This document shows positions 9,883-23,500 of a stretch of 64,000 nt of DNA, piece by piece. Under the pieces are notes generated by a model. The model was not told the origin of the DNA. It saw nothing but the letters and a program-made list of their open reading frames with translations, and ran no database searches. The number at the start of each line of letters is the position of its first letter. Within the stretch, counting starts at the first letter, position 1. A program made the position numbers and the translations under genes. The DNA comes from Purshia tridentata. Lineage: Eukaryota; Streptophyta; Magnoliopsida; Rosales; Rosaceae. The DNA lies in contig QANT01002834.1 in the NCBI GenBank assembly GCA_003254885.1, positions 19,421-83,420 of the forward strand. The letters run 5' to 3'.

Positions 9883-11875
9883 ATGGGGAAGATCAAGTCT
9901 TTCAAGCAGGAGTTCTCTTTCGGTTGGTTCCCTCCAATTTTTTCTTCAATAATTTATGTGAAGTTGTTTTCCCAGCTGCGAAATATTGTAATTTTTATGG
10001 TTCTAATTATTTTTTGTTTTGTTTTGTTTTTAATGTTGGTTGTGGTTTAGATGAGCGAGTTGAAGAATCAAAAAATATCATTGCAAAATACCCAGATCGA
10101 GTCCCAGTAAGTTTTCATTGCAACCCAATAAAACTCTCATACCCTGGCCTTTGAGCTGTAGCATTTGCTTACAATTTATCACTTTTTCCGATGTAATTTT
10201 TTTTATCTGTGAGTTCCATTAAGTTTTCATTGCAACCCAATTAAACTCTCATACCCTGCCCTTTGAGCTGTAGCATTTGCATAAAATTTATCACTTTTTC
10301 CGATGCATTTTTTTTTTCCGTGAGTTTTTTTCTTGGACATATGGGGTCTCAGAAATTCAATGGAACATTAAATATATAAAATTTTAAAGGCCAATATACT
10401 AGGATAAATAATGGACTAGGAAATATGTAATTTTTTCTTGTTGATTCAAATTGCTTAATAAGCATTTGTTTATATTTTTTGTTGCTTTCATCTTTTCTAG
10501 ACCTTCAATATCATTTTGTTTCTTTGATGTGATTGCGGTATGATAATGTTTTAGTGGCCGAAAGTATTTTATGGCTGTTTACTTTGAAATGGAAAATTAT
10601 TGTTTCGGAAACTCTACCGTTTGCTTTCTAAAGTTGTTAATATGTTATTTCAGAATGTCTTTATTTGAAATTCACTTCAGGAAGTTTTTTCAACTTTCAT
10701 AAGAAGGAAGTACATTGAACAAGTTGATACATTGGCACCTTAGAGAGTTGTGCTCTATTACTGTATGCTTTTTCCCTTGCATTACATGTAGGAATCTGAC
10801 AAACTAAGAAGGAAATTGACAATCGAAATCTTTGACATTTTTACTGCACATGTACAGATGTACAATCATAAGGCTAAATTTTACTTGAAGCAACGTATTT
10901 ATACTCTAATGGAATCATTGTTGTCAGGGTGCATAAGATGTTACAGCTGATGAAGGTTTGTATGTCTTTCTGCAGGTGATCATTGAAAGATATTCAAGGA
11001 CAGACCTGCCTGAAATGGAAAAGAAAAAGTATGTTCTAGTCACAATTCTATCCATATTTTACAGGGTCAAACTTTCTTCAGTTAAGAACAAACTTGAATG
11101 GCATAGTTAGTCAATAACACTTTTAACTTAAGTACCATACTTGTCTATATGCTTACTGTCTGTAAAGTTCCGTCTCTAGGTCCTTTCCTGGTTTCTTTAG
11201 TGTACTTGTAGCAATCTATGATCTGTCAGTTTATTATTAGCCTCGTCCTGACATAGATAACTTTTTGTTCTATCTGGCCGTTCAAAACTTTTGGTTCTAG
11301 AAAAACAGAGAGCTTTGCTTCTGTTAATTGCCTATTTCTCTGAGGATCCTTTCTCATTCTTTCTTTGCCTGCTTCTGTGTGGCTTAAATAACAGATGTAT
11401 GCTTGAATGAATTTCTGCAGTTTGATATAATAAGAATGTAGATAATGAGTTCCAAAAGTTAGTAGGACAGATTGAATTACCATCTTAAAACTTTAGGCAA
11501 TTATTTCTACATTCTCACTTTAAGGAGAATAATCTCTATACCTTGTTTCCTTGTTTCCTTGTTTCTTCTAGATTTCTGGTTCCTAGAGATATGTCTGTTG
11601 GGCAGTTTATCCATATCTTAAGCAACAGGCTTCGCTTGACTCCAGGGAAAGCTCTTTTTGTATTTGTGAAGAATACATTGCCTCAAACAGGTAAAAGAGC
11701 TTTTTATTTAATTCAGACTAGTGTCATTGACCCGGTGCATCATATTGAGAACTTCTTAACACATTTCTCTGTTGGTTTCATTACAGCCAGTCGTATGGAT
11801 TCAATCTATGAAAGTTACAAAGAGGATGATGGATTTCTGTATATGTGCTACAGCAGCGAGAAAACCTTTGGCTAA
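9883..11875 (+). CDS. ATG8I: Autophagy ubiquitin-like protein ATG8 (ATG8h/i type)
   Basis: Five exons (9883-9922, 10051-10106, 10976-11028, 11572-11690, 11787-11875) encode 118 residues. ATG8 is conjugated to phosphatidylethanolamine on autophagosome membranes by ATG7, ATG3 and ATG5-ATG12, and it recruits cargo receptors. Seen: MGKIKSFKQEFSFDERVEES, KYPDRVPVIIER, KKKFLVPRDMSVGQF, LTPGKALFVFV and the C-terminal YMCYSSEKTFG. The protein ends at the conjugation glycine with no extra residues. That marks the ATG8h/i clade, which in principle needs no ATG4 processing before lipidation (known for the family, inferred here). The length is typical. A 112-base tandem repeat sits at the start of intron 2. 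Confidence 0.95.
10108..10331 (+). repeat. 112-bp tandem duplication at ATG8 intron 2 donor
   Basis: Two adjacent copies start taagttttcattgcaaccca (10108 and 10220) and share ctttgagctgtagcatttgc and tatcactttttccgatg, with a few differences and indels. The first copy begins one base inside the splice donor of exon 2. In the second copy the donor G is a T (cattaagt instead of cagtaagt), so no competing donor was created. Confidence 0.9.
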
Positions 11876-12402
11876 TCTTTTCCATCTCTTCCCCTAATCA
11901 TCTAATCGTCCACACATGTATCTATTTCTCATGTTCATTGTATATTTAATTGATTGTGTTTTCGTTTCTGTAAAGTTCATAACCTTCAATAATGCCACAT
12001 CATCCTTATTCTTCACAAGAATGAAGAAAACTTATAATCATGCTGTGCCCTCTAAGAATGCGCTTTTGCTTGCATTATTTCTTTTTGAGCTTCAATGTGT
12101 TTCTATACTACTCCGCAGTAGACTATCAAAGATATAGAACTGAAAAGGACACATTAACAAAAAGAAAAAAGAGAAATAGGAAAGCAGACAGCTGAAGAAA
12201 GTAGTACAGGTTACTGATATTAATTGGCATTAAGCCTTCTTATCTTTAACAAAAAGAAAAAAGAAAAATAGGAAAGCAGACAGCTGAAGAAAGTAGTACA
12301 GGTTATTGATATTAATTGGCATTAAGCCTTCTTATCTTTTTCATATCATATTTGACAACATTATACCACACCCCCAAGATATCATTCAAAAGGCACTCAG
12401 TG
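11876..12402. other. Convergent intergenic region with tandem repeat
   Basis: This spans the 3' ends of ATG8 and the MATH gene. A near-perfect 92-base tandem duplication occupies 12155-12337. No gene is seen. Confidence 0.6.
12155..12337. repeat. 92-bp tandem duplication
   Basis: The block beginning taacaaaaagaaaaaag and ending ccttcttatctt occurs twice back to back (12155-12246, 12247-12337), differing at only a few positions. It lies in the 3' flank shared by ATG8 and the MATH gene. Confidence 0.9.
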
Positions 12403-14071
12403 TTACTGTAGGGCACTAGCAATTCCATGAACAGTGACCTCTGCCTCCACATAGCAAGTATCCTTCAACAAAAACCCCATGCCTGCCTGATTGAGAAAGC
12501 TCAGTGTAATGAATCTCATCCAACCCCACTCCGGGTTCGAGGCACTGAACCAGTAATTAACTACAAGCAGAAAAGAAGGATTCTCAGTTACTGCTGAAGC
12601 AGCAATAGATTTGGGTCTTTGCAAAAATATTGAAAAGAAAGATGAAAAAAAGGAGCTGAATACTAAGTATATAGAAATAGGCCAATCTTTACCTTTGCCA
12701 TACTGATGCCTGGAATGCGTTTGATCTAGGACGCGCAGGGTAAATTCTGCATATATTTTAGAGCCAGGAGGAAGAGTTGTAGGATCAGCCAATGCCAAAT
12801 AAAGAGAAAGATGAGTACCCTTTACATTTCCTTTTCCCTTGGGATAGAGCTGTATCTTCCTACAATCACCAACATCAAAAGAAGAATAAGAAATTTTTTG
12901 GATTACCTGCACTTAAACAAGTTTGATCCTCAAGAGCAGTTTCTTATATTAGAAGCATATATTAGAAGCAAATTTTAACAAGTTTTATTTTCATTAATTT
13001 GCAAACTTAAATGCTTTGTGGCCACATAAATAGATGGATATTGATTAATAAAGCTTATGTGAAGATACCATTTCTGGTCCCCAGCAATGAATGTATTGGA
13101 GTAATTGCATTCTGCGTCTAACTTTGAGAAGTTGTCAATCTTCCAAACATGCTTGTACATAACAGGCTCCTTTATCATTGATAGACACTCTCCTTTGCCT
13201 ATGCTTCTTTCTTTACAAACAGAGACCTCTGCTCCAAACACACAGGTGTCATCCATGAGAAATCCATTGGAAGCTTCAGTAAAAGCTTTTTGAGAGAGAA
13301 ATTTATCAAAACCCCAATCAAGCTTCATTGCATGGAAGCGCTTTTCCTTTTGTTCTGAGCAATGCATATGACAAAAAAGATGAGCAAACGAGAATTGATG
13401 CTTTGCATAATGCATATATGAGAATATTAGCTTATCTATGATTCTATTCTCTGCTGGATGAGAATTATAAATGAAAGAAATGGTACCTTGAAGAACCAAG
13501 TAGTTGCCGTTATTCTGATCAAGCAAAAACAACCTGAAAACAGCATACACTTCCCAACAAGTCTGGGGCGAATTTGTTCCAGCCATTACCAAGTAGAGAG
13601 AGACGTGCTCTTTCACATTCCTGCTCTTGTTTCCATTTGGATAGAAAACCAGTTTCCTAAAAGCACAATATATAAGACTCTAATGCAGCTTGGAAATGAG
13701 AAGAAAATACTGGCAATTAATGCAAAGTTTATGAACAAAGACATAGATGTAAGACTTGGCTTAGCAAATAAATGGGAAAAAGAAATGTACCATTTGTACC
13801 CTCCGGCTTCGAAGTCCCCTGATTCATATTTCTCCAGTGAATTTTTCGTCAGCAATGAAAGTGACTGTATTTTTACTGTGTAGTGTGTTGGTGGTGCATC
13901 CGAAATTGATCTCAAAACCCCTGCAATTAAATGTTGGCAACACAACAAGAAGGTATAGTGATGTATAACATACCATGTATATATACATTATGTATTGCTT
14001 TCAACACACGGACACACAGATTGAGAGAGCGTCTTACCATCTTGGTCATCGAAGTTAAGACTATTAGTCAT
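12403..14071 (-). CDS. Tandem MATH (TRAF-like) domain protein
   Basis: Six exons on the minus strand (14038-14071, 13791-13920, 13487-13656, 13069-13354, 12693-12859, 12403-12560) give 314 residues. Two MATH domains are visible. The first starts [12 protein letters not shown] and contains [13 protein letters not shown] and KLVFYPNGN. The second starts [12 protein letters not shown] and contains FIAGDQKW and [15 protein letters not shown] domains bind partner proteins; the closest plant relatives are the MATH-only proteins similar to the N terminus of ubiquitin protease UBP12/13. No protease, BTB or coiled-coil part is present. The start at 14071 ([12 protein letters not shown]) fits the short N terminus usual in this family. 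An in-frame ATG at 14266 would add 65 basic residues and is less likely. The specific partner is unknown. Confidence 0.88.
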
Positions 14072-15453
14072 GGCAATAAACTTGACCACCGTACTTAATT
14101 GATACAGGATACAAGAATCAGAAGGGGTTTTTTGTTTTAGATGGTTTTTCTTTCTCTTCTTAAAGGAAAAACTAAAGGTGTTATTCCAAACTCGAGGCTT
14201 CTTAAGGATAGAACTGTTATGCTTTGCTTCTATAGGATTGTCTTTATTCAAGGAAAAGGTATCCATGCAACTGCTTAAAGGTAATAGGTGTTCTGAAACA
14301 TATACTTGTCCAACATCACACGTATATTAAGGTTGAGAGAATATGCTCTGACCTTTTCTTCCCACACACAGACCATGTATTCTTATTAAACTGAACAATA
14401 CTGGATTGTGATTGCATTGTTAACCTGGTTATGATTAGAGTCCATAGCTTAAAGTCATCAATTTGTGGATTGGTCAATGAGATGCAGATTAACATTAGTT
14501 TAGTGAAAAATGCCTATGCCTCTTCAAAGTTCCATTAATTTATGAACAGCATTTTTGTGATAAAAACGCCTACGCGTTTCTTAGTTCTTACTTAGGAATA
14601 ACCTAACTTGGTTCTTTTTGGCATTTTCTCTTATGTTCCTCTCTCCGGCCTGTTATTTTTATTTGGTATTATATTAATGCTTTTCACTGATTATTTGTGG
14701 AGTATTTTTTTTTTTTGGCCAATTATTCTTCGTGGAGTACATGATTTGAATATTTTGTTATAAGATGGTGTGCTCTTAAGTTGACAATTTAGTGTTTTTG
14801 ACTATCTTTTTTCTTTTCCTTCTAACTCCACAGAAAATATAATCAGCAATGGAATACTACAATGGGCCAGAAGAGAGAAGAAAATTGGGCACCACTTTAA
14901 AACAAAATCATTGATCAGTAATCACTTAATCAGAGAACCCAAACTACAGAAAGATGAGAGGAAAAAAAATTGATCATATGACTGATTGTTATTAAACCAA
15001 TACGGAATAGAATTGATATATTATCAGTAATCTCCTTAATCAACCAATTCTATTATCAAACCAAAGATCTAATTCCATTCTCAACCACAACCAAGGCAAA
15101 AATATAAATAAAAAATAAACCAATCACAAATGCCGCAAAACTGTGGTCGAAACTCACAAGTTTGGCTTTCTTTCTTGAATACTTCGCAATCAAGGCAAAA
15201 ATCTAAAACAAGCAGAACCAATCCACGAATGCTGCAAAACTTTGTTCATCATTGCATTCCTATTAAACATCAGATGCTATACTATAATTGGCCGAAGCAC
15301 TTTTTCAATCAAAAACAAAAGTTTGATCAATGGTCTCAGACCATTTACTGGTACTTGTTTAAAGGCCAAGATGGTGCGCAGATGGTTCAGCTTTATGACT
15401 ATAATCAGAATGGCATGCATTTATCATATACAGAAGGCTCACAAAAGCCCCAT
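14072..15453. other. Intergenic region, no gene seen
   Basis: This contains the MATH gene promoter and the 3' flank of the proteasome chaperone gene. Open frames at 15130-15511 on the plus strand are antisense to that 3' region and resemble no protein family. Confidence 0.55.
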
Positions 15454-16505
15454 CTATGAAAACAAGCCTTCTGACTTTGGCCTTGTGTACCCAAGATTGA
15501 TTAGCTTCTGAACCAACAATTTTTCAGCATCTGCCTGAAATCCCAAAAGAGAGGGTAAATCAAGAGAGTACATATCAGATACAAATGGTGAAGTAGCACA
15601 CATGTTCATGCGTGTTTTTGTATGTGCTTATGATAGAGAGAGTACAGACCTCAAGCATGGGACTATTCTTAGGAATGTTGCAAGCCAGAATTATATTAAG
15701 TCCAGTCTTTAACACTGCAAGAAACACGGCATGTCAGGCCGAAAAATTACAATGACAAACGCGTATTTATCGAAGCAAAAACTGATAATTTACCTAATCT
15801 TCGTGCAATGCCTGACCCTGTATTATCAGAAGCCCCACCAAGTATTGATGTAACACTCACTGCACTGTTCTGTGTAAGTCATCAATAGGGATGATTTCAG
15901 TTCAAAAGTTCAGTACAAAGAGGTGAGAAACCACAAGTGCAAAGAGGGACTAATTTTAGGGGATATAAAGCTAAATTACCAACTTACAGGTCTAGTAGAT
16001 GCTGCTGCATATAAATGTCCCAATTTTGCAGAGCTGCAACCAATCCATGCATATATCTACGCTCAACATAATGAGAAATTATTACCCAACTCAAATTTGT
16101 TCAAACTGCTGAAAATTACTTGCCTATAACTTTTCTAAGCCAAAAATGATTTATACATTATTTTTCGATTTGTCATCACTAAAAAGTACAAATTTGACCT
16201 AAATTTTTTGCTCAATTTTTAAACTGGTTAGTTCAATTTAATATTTAAATGGACAAAAATTTCCAAAAAAATATTTAAAAAAAAAAGGGAAGAGGTTGAT
16301 AGAAGACAACCTGCTTGGGAAGGCGCATAATTTGGAAATGGAGGGCAGTATCGTTGACAACTTCACTGAAGCATGTGATTTGCACGCCACCAACATCGTC
16401 TTCGTTGTTGTTATAGCTTGGACCACCAGGTTCTTTCTCTTTGGAAATTTGGGCACAGCTTAAAGCATCGTTTACAGCATCCAAGTCCAAATCTCCACGA
16501 GCCAT
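15454..16505 (-). CDS. PSMG4: Proteasome assembly chaperone 4 (PAC4/PSMG4-like)
   Basis: Five exons (16311-16505, 15988-16056, 15794-15869, 15650-15714, 15454-15534) join in frame to 161 residues, although no single open frame shows the protein well. The order of blocks matches human PSMG4: FQIMRLPKQIYAWIG (compare HVMRL..LFLWVG), LYAAAS, SVTSILGGASDNTGSGIARRL (compare STSLLGDTSDTTSTGLAQRL), LKTGLNIILACNI. The PAC3-PAC4 heterodimer helps build the alpha ring of the 20S proteasome. The start MARGDLDLD at 16505 has a good plant context (aagcaatggc); an in-frame ATG five codons upstream at 16520 is an alternative. A plant-specific acidic N-terminal segment of about 45 residues precedes the fold. 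Assignment is from remembered family motifs. Confidence 0.82.
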
Positions 16506-17556
16506 TGCTTGCAGACACAAACAGATTCAGATTGTAAATTGAAGAAATCAACAGGCCAGTCTCATGAGGGTTTAGAGCGAGAAGAAAACCCAACCGCCAA
16601 GTATAAGGGTTTAGGGCAGCTTTATTGGTTTCAGCGTAGAAGACGAGCTTTGAAGCAGCGACTTTAGGGATTTCGACTTCTTGGCAGAGGGGTGCATAAA
16701 AAGAAATTTCGAAAACTAGCACAAATTAAAGTCAATTATAGACTTTTAACCTCTTTTTTTAATTCTTAAAATTTTGACCCTTGAACACTCCTCAACACCA
16801 TTCAATAGGGTTTGAGCATCACTCGAGAAGGATTCGAACATTTACAATTAAGGCTCTTTAATAAAAACTAAAATGAGTTTTTTTTTTTCAAATTTCTCGT
16901 GTTCTGTTTTTATTTTATTTTTCTCAAAAAATGTGAATTTTTTGAAAAATAACCCCTTTAGGTTTTCATTTAAAAATTTTAATCTACTTTTAAATTTTTT
17001 GGAGATTTACTCATCAAGCAGTGCTTAAACTCCTTTCAAAAAGTGCTTAAATCCCCCTCGAGTAGTGCTCAAACCGCTCTCAAGTAGTACTCAAACTCTA
17101 TCAAGTGGTATTTGAGCACTACTTGAGTGTTAAATTTCTAAAAATTTTATAATATTGTTAAACGTCTTTAATTAATTTGAATTTGAACTTTTTTTTTCCA
17201 AATTTCTCAAAATATTTGATTACATATGAGTCTATGACGGGTATCGTTTCGTTTGGCAATGTCTATATATATTCTTTTTCTTAAAAAAATGAGAAAGAGC
17301 AAGGGTGCAGGGATTATAATTCTGTATCATACAGAAGCTTTCTCAAGAATTATACATAAAGAATTATTTCTAACTACAATGATTACAATGAATGCATTAC
17401 AAGTTACAAAGCCCCCCAAGCCCCTTTGTTTCCTCACTTCCTCACTCACACATAGGGAAACAAGCTTAAAAAGGAAAATAATATTAAATATAAAAAATGA
17501 ATAAAGAATGTACAAAACAATTCAAATCCCTCATTGGCAAAGTTGGGCAATAGCAA
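16506..17556. other. Intergenic region with degenerate 22-bp repeats
   Basis: This spans the promoter of the proteasome chaperone gene and the 3' flank of GFS12. From about 17005 to 17125, four to five degenerate units of about 22 bases carry the core caagtagtgctcaaa. No gene is supported. Confidence 0.55.
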
Positions 17557-20500
17557 TCAACAACATATTCGTAGGTAACCATCTTCTGTTCCAACAAGAA
17601 ACAATCTAGAGAAGGGTAAGATACTTATGCTTGATAAAACTGAAAAGTTTCTTGCTCCATGATCTGCCATGTAGAGGTTTTGACACGTAACCGCCTGCTG
17701 CCCATCCTGCCAAATGCCAAACACAAACTTACATTATTATTATGAAAAATAAAATAAAAAGTGAGAAATGGGAAGGAATTAGTCAATAAATTTTGACATC
17801 CATATGAATTCTTATTTTTAGTCGTGCAGATTATATATGCGTGCTTAACAAGAAATGGTGATAAGTTTTATGTTGTTTACATCATCAGCAGATCTGGATA
17901 AAGAAGAAATTCCAATCTTATTTCTGGCAATTGAAATAACATCTTGACCCCACACAGAGAAAGAAGATACACCATCTGTATGGCCTCTAAAAATTTTGGG
18001 CTGAGATGGCGAATTCCTGCATAAGGAGGTGATGAGTTTAGTAAGAGCTTGATAATGCAACATCATTTTCATGGTGCTAGAACATAGATAAAGAAAAAAT
18101 TACATATTATAGTAATACACACAGAATGAGTTCACTCTTACTGTAGGGATTACTAGCACCCAAATGATTTGGAAGTATTGAACAAATAAACTATTTTTAT
18201 TTTATGAGAAATTGAACAAATAAACTATCATTAAAGAATTTATGCAATTACCTTCTCAAGTCCCAAATCCTTAAAGTCTTGTCAAGCGAGCTGGACACAA
18301 GCAAATGGTCCTCTGGTGCAGCCAACTGCATGAGTAAATGGTACATTAGAATTGAACTCACACTAAAGTGACGCTTTTCTCTAGCATTTTTGAAATACCT
18401 TTGTCACGTATCCATCATGCGCCCGCCAAGAGGAAATAACATTTCCACTTCTTGCATCGAATAACCTACAATGACCTGAACTCAGTCCAGCTGCAATCCA
18501 AGATGGTGAAGAAGCTCCATCTGGTTGAATTTTGTCAGATCCACAGGAGCATATGGTAGAAACAAGAGAAGAATAACCGGACTCCATAGAATCCCCCCTC
18601 CAAAGATGAAGCTTTTTCCCTCGGGCAACATCAATGAACCTGTAAGATTCAGGAACCTAAACTGCATCAAAACATTTTCTCATCTACATCAGCTTATAAT
18701 GGGATGTCCATGTAGGTATTTACCTGAGAGAACCATTTCCAGTGCCAACGACAAGCATTTCACCAAATTCTGTTTGATGCATACATGTATACAAGCTTCC
18801 ATCAAATGCACCGGTCAATATTCCACTGGACAGTGTATTGGAACTGAGCATGTTAACCTGGTCAGTATTGACCCTGGAGGAAGAAGATGAAGGGCTTAAA
18901 ATATGTGGAGAATCCAATGAGGGTTCAGAAAATACTGAAATTAGTTTCCCTGTGCGGCTATTCCAAACATGTATTGTTCCATCGCAAGACGCAACTCTTC
19001 CACTAGACGACAAGACGCAAATGCTGTTCACAACCTAGAAGTCAAAAAGGAAATTAGAAAGCTGTGCCGACCATAAGCATCGAAAACCATGACAGAACTT
19101 GGATCAGAAATATGTAATTCAGAACCTGATAGTTCCATGGCAAGATACACAGTTATCAAAGAGATGACTAGGAAATTAGGAATTATATAGTATAGAAGGT
19201 TTCAATTTAAGTTCAACAAAATAGTTTCAGCAAAAAAGGAAATTAAACAGAATATAATAAACAAACCTCTTCATGGCCGTAGTATCCAGACACACAATTA
19301 ATTCTAGTTAGCTCCCATTTCTGAACAGTTCCTTTGAACCCTGCACCAATCCCTGCAGTAAAAACTGTACTTTCATCTGGGCAGACAGCTAAATATCTTA
19401 AGGCCCCTTGGTGCGCACGGACTGAGTGTATAACAGATGCTCTGATCCTCCATGGATGTTCATCTTTCACACCCCCAGCGCGCCCAAGAAAATCCGGCCC
19501 ATCCCAGCTAGCAGCTGGACTAGGGAACCAAAACCAGGGCTCAAATTTAAGATTTGATGTTGCTGCATGCATTTCAGCAGGACTCTGATGCACATCATAA
19601 AACCGTTTTTGAGGCATCAAGTTTTTGGCACCTCTAGTTCCTTGTGATTGCGGAATTGACCATCCAACCCCATTAAGTAACAGTTTAGCAGGACTGTATT
19701 CAGGAATTGAGCCCTTTCTGTACACAGGCCTTTTACTGAGTATAGTGTCTGAACCACTTCGAGACAATTCTCCTGTGTGTTCCCACTGAATCATGACAGG
19801 TTCAGAATATGAGGTGCAAAAGGTGTGGGTGTTGAGTTGGGTGCCTGTATATCTGTGTCTATGTGTGTGTATCTGTGTCAGTTGAGAGGGAATTGGGAGG
19901 GAGGGAAGAGAGAGAGTACATGTGAAAGAAAAATTCTCATATTAATGCCATGGTTAAAAGCAAAATGCTAGCTTACCTTCCAATTATGATACCGTAGAAG
20001 ATATTGCTCAAGTAATAACCATGTTGCACAGCACTGACGAAGCTTCTCTATCCCCAGAAGGGATGCAAAAGAAGGATACATAAGCAACCTGCCAACATCC
20101 TAGAAAAATCAACACATATTTGAGGAAAACAATAACATACGCAAAACTTAAATTCCAATGTAAACAGCTAATATGAACTGTGAAAAGCACTCACGCAAGG
20201 TCCATACGACTTTCAATCAGAGGCCCCCCATCAATTTTTGATTTTGAAAGCTTCAACCTTCTGCCAAAGGAAGAAGAAGCCTTGGCAGTTTCTTTTGAGA
20301 AAGCAAGCTCATCAAATAATTCTTTAAGTTGGGGTAAAACATGCAATGCCGTTAAATCAGGTCCTATCCGCTGACACACTGCCATTAGGGTTGTAGCAGC
20401 AACCTGGACAACAGAGGCATCATAGCTTTATTATTTGTAAATTATAGCAAATTGGCTCATTGGACTTTTGAAACAAGCATGTGAATACATGCACATCACC

Positions 20501-23500
20501 TGAAGAACTCTATATTCCAAACTTGTCTGCATAAGAACCAGAACATGTAGGCAACTTGTATCCTGCGTAATATAAATATTTTATTATTTCTGAGAACATC
20601 CCAAGTTTTCAAATCAAATTAATACGAGAATCAAATCCCATACTTCAATTAGCTCCTTTACAACCACCTCCCTTGGCAAGAATGCAACTAGGCCATCTAT
20701 TGTCGTTAAACAATCAATAAGGGCGAAAGCACTCCAGCTTTGGACAGGCTCAGGCTTATTCATAAGTGAAATGTCAATGCAGGAACGAGTTACATGTTTT
20801 AGCAATGGTAGCATCTGTCTGACAATGAAGCTCTCCCCCAACAGACCACCTGGAATTTCAGAGCATATAAGGCTTACAAGAAGAACATGCCAATTCCAGG
20901 AAATAACATATTACAATTCATTGAACATGAATACCAATTCGAACCAGCACATCAATTCCATCAGTACTGAGACCTTTCCCAAAGCATTGAATCAGAGGCA
21001 AGATTGTCTGGGGCAAGACTGATGGTTAGCATGATAATCCCAGTGAAAATTACATTTCTGTGAGTATTCGTTTGTCTGTGTATAAAGATGCATGGAAAAT
21101 TTTAAATTTTATTATATTAAGTCATAAAGCAAGAATTCTGGGGCCAGTTTTAACCTGATGAATGGTAATAGGTATACCAAGCTCGTCACTGGAGCCAATC
21201 AGCAGCACAGAAGCAGCAGCTGCTGAACTCTTATGAGCAGCAGCATACAAGTTTGATATAACAAGAGGATGTACAGTTTCCAGATATGCTTGTTTGCCAA
21301 TTCGATTCCATATCTCTTGAACAAAAGAGTCTTGTAGAATAGAAACCTTTAAATGTGAATAACCTGTAGTCTGAAACAAAGCCCTCTATAAGTAAGAATT
21401 TCAAAAAGAAAGTTCCACATAAAAGTGAATAAAAACAAAGCTAAAAAACTAGCCTGTAAAATCCTCTGGATGGCCGGCAAGACTATTGTCTTTACTGCTT
21501 TAGGTGTCAAACTTTTAATAAATTCTTTTAGTAGTGTATAAGCCCATTCCGCTTCAGTATCTGACAAAGGAGTCACTACAAGCGATAAGCAATAAGGAGC
21601 ACACATTTCAGCTGCAAATGTTCCCATTGCCTTGAGGACTCCTTGCTTTGCAAAATTTGCAGCATAATGGAGACAAGATCCATGTTTAGCCAGAAGCTGC
21701 AGTGGGGCAAGAAACAAGTACGATGCCTTGATCGTGGTAGGAAAATAAGGTGATTCCAAAAGACATTTGGCTGATGGCCTCCTAATTTTCATCACAAACA
21801 TACACACACACAGAGTGAGACAGCAGGGAAAACTCAAAGCCCTACAATATATGGAATAGCATATAGTATCATATTTAAAAATTGAAAAATGAGACTAGTA
21901 CCTCATGCAATCCTTTTGAATGCAGGCTTCAACGAGTAATTTAGTGTGAGGAGGAAGTTCAAGCATCAATCCAGGTAAGACACCACTATCCAAGTACATG
22001 GCCAATGAGGCTGGATCAAAAAGTGGCCGCCTCAAATGAAGTTCTGCTAAGAGACAACCAACAGAAAATAAGTCCCTTGCAACGTCTTCAGAAAAACTCT
22101 TTAAACAAGATGATTTCTGCCTCCAAAGCAATAGCTCTTGATATCCCATGGAACCTTCATCCTCCACCTCAATATGCTCAAGAAGATAACTTGTATCAAT
22201 ATGTAATGGCAACTGGTTTTTCTTAGTGTGAGATGTTCGAGGTATACTATCCCTAACATTCTCGCCTGATGGCTCTTCTGCAGGAGCAATGTCCTTCACA
22301 AATTCTAGATGGTAGCCATAAAGGGCACTCAAATGCTTAGCATGTTCGCAAAAGGCAGATGCGTCTTCCAATTCTTGCAAATAAGCTGTTCCAGATAGGA
22401 CAGAACTCTCACTCCTTACTTCATTCACTTTCCCATGATACAAAGCTGAATCATTGGTGCTATGACATGTTTTCCGTATTGCACCTCGACGCATAGGGTG
22501 AGGTTGAGTAAAAAGCTGACGGCGTCCCACTGGCCTTGGCATCATGGGCTCTGATGAAGGAAGCATTACATTCTTTGCAGCAACAGCTGCCTGACCTGAC
22601 ATCTTGTAACCAAAAGTGATATCGATCCAGTGATGGAGTTGGTGGGAGACCCAATCGCTTTCTAAAGCATCACGATGCAATTTAATGAATTCCTCAGGCC
22701 CACATGCCCATGCAGGTACAGCCAAGTCAGTCATACCAGCATGAAGTGAATTAAAAATTTGGGGATCACAGTAAAACTCTGGAATGCACTCATCAGGAGT
22801 CCATTGATACAGTCTTTGCATGGTAGAAGGATATTCGTTAGGTTCATAGACTGAGCGAACAGCCGTACGTAGAACACTCAAAGGTAACCTCCTTGCTTTA
22901 TAACTGCAGACAGCCAATTCAGAAAGACATTCATCAGATACATGATGTGGAAACTCTGATGTTGAATAGGTGAAGTCCAACTGTTCATCACCTTTAGCCA
23001 ACCGCCATTTACTCTTGTTTAAATCCCGCCACCCAGCATCAGAATTCTCATCAGGTTTCGTGCTAAAATCGATTACCCATGGCATCACCGTATGAAATGT
23101 GTGGTCACCCCACCTTCTCCCAGCTAATCTATTTAAGATGAGTAGATACTCAAAATTGCTGATCTCTCCTCTCCACCACTGATTAAAGTCACGATGCCAG
23201 TCTATAGACGGGGAAAGCTTCAAATCAGCATAAAGACCTTGAGAAGGACAACCTGCTACAGAGCAACCTACCTTTTCAGGTACAGTGACTGTGCATCCAT
23301 AACCTCTTGTACTTGAATTAAATCCTACCACAGGCTTATCACCAATGCACAGCCAAGACCAGCATGATTCAGTAAGCATTACACTGGATGGACATACATT
23401 GCCATGGGCAACCCCTAGGCCATGAATATAAGCTAAAGCTGAGAGTAACTGATATATAAGAAACCTTATATGCCAGTCAGACTTTAATGCATCGGGGCTA

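Noticed and set aside
13458-13883. 141-codon plus-strand frame across the MATH gene
   Set aside because: Antisense to well-supported MATH exons and crosses their splice sites.
14072-14266. 65-residue N-terminal extension of the MATH protein
   Set aside because: Homologues start a few residues before the SISDAPP block; the extension is basic low-complexity sequence, so the start at 14071 is preferred.
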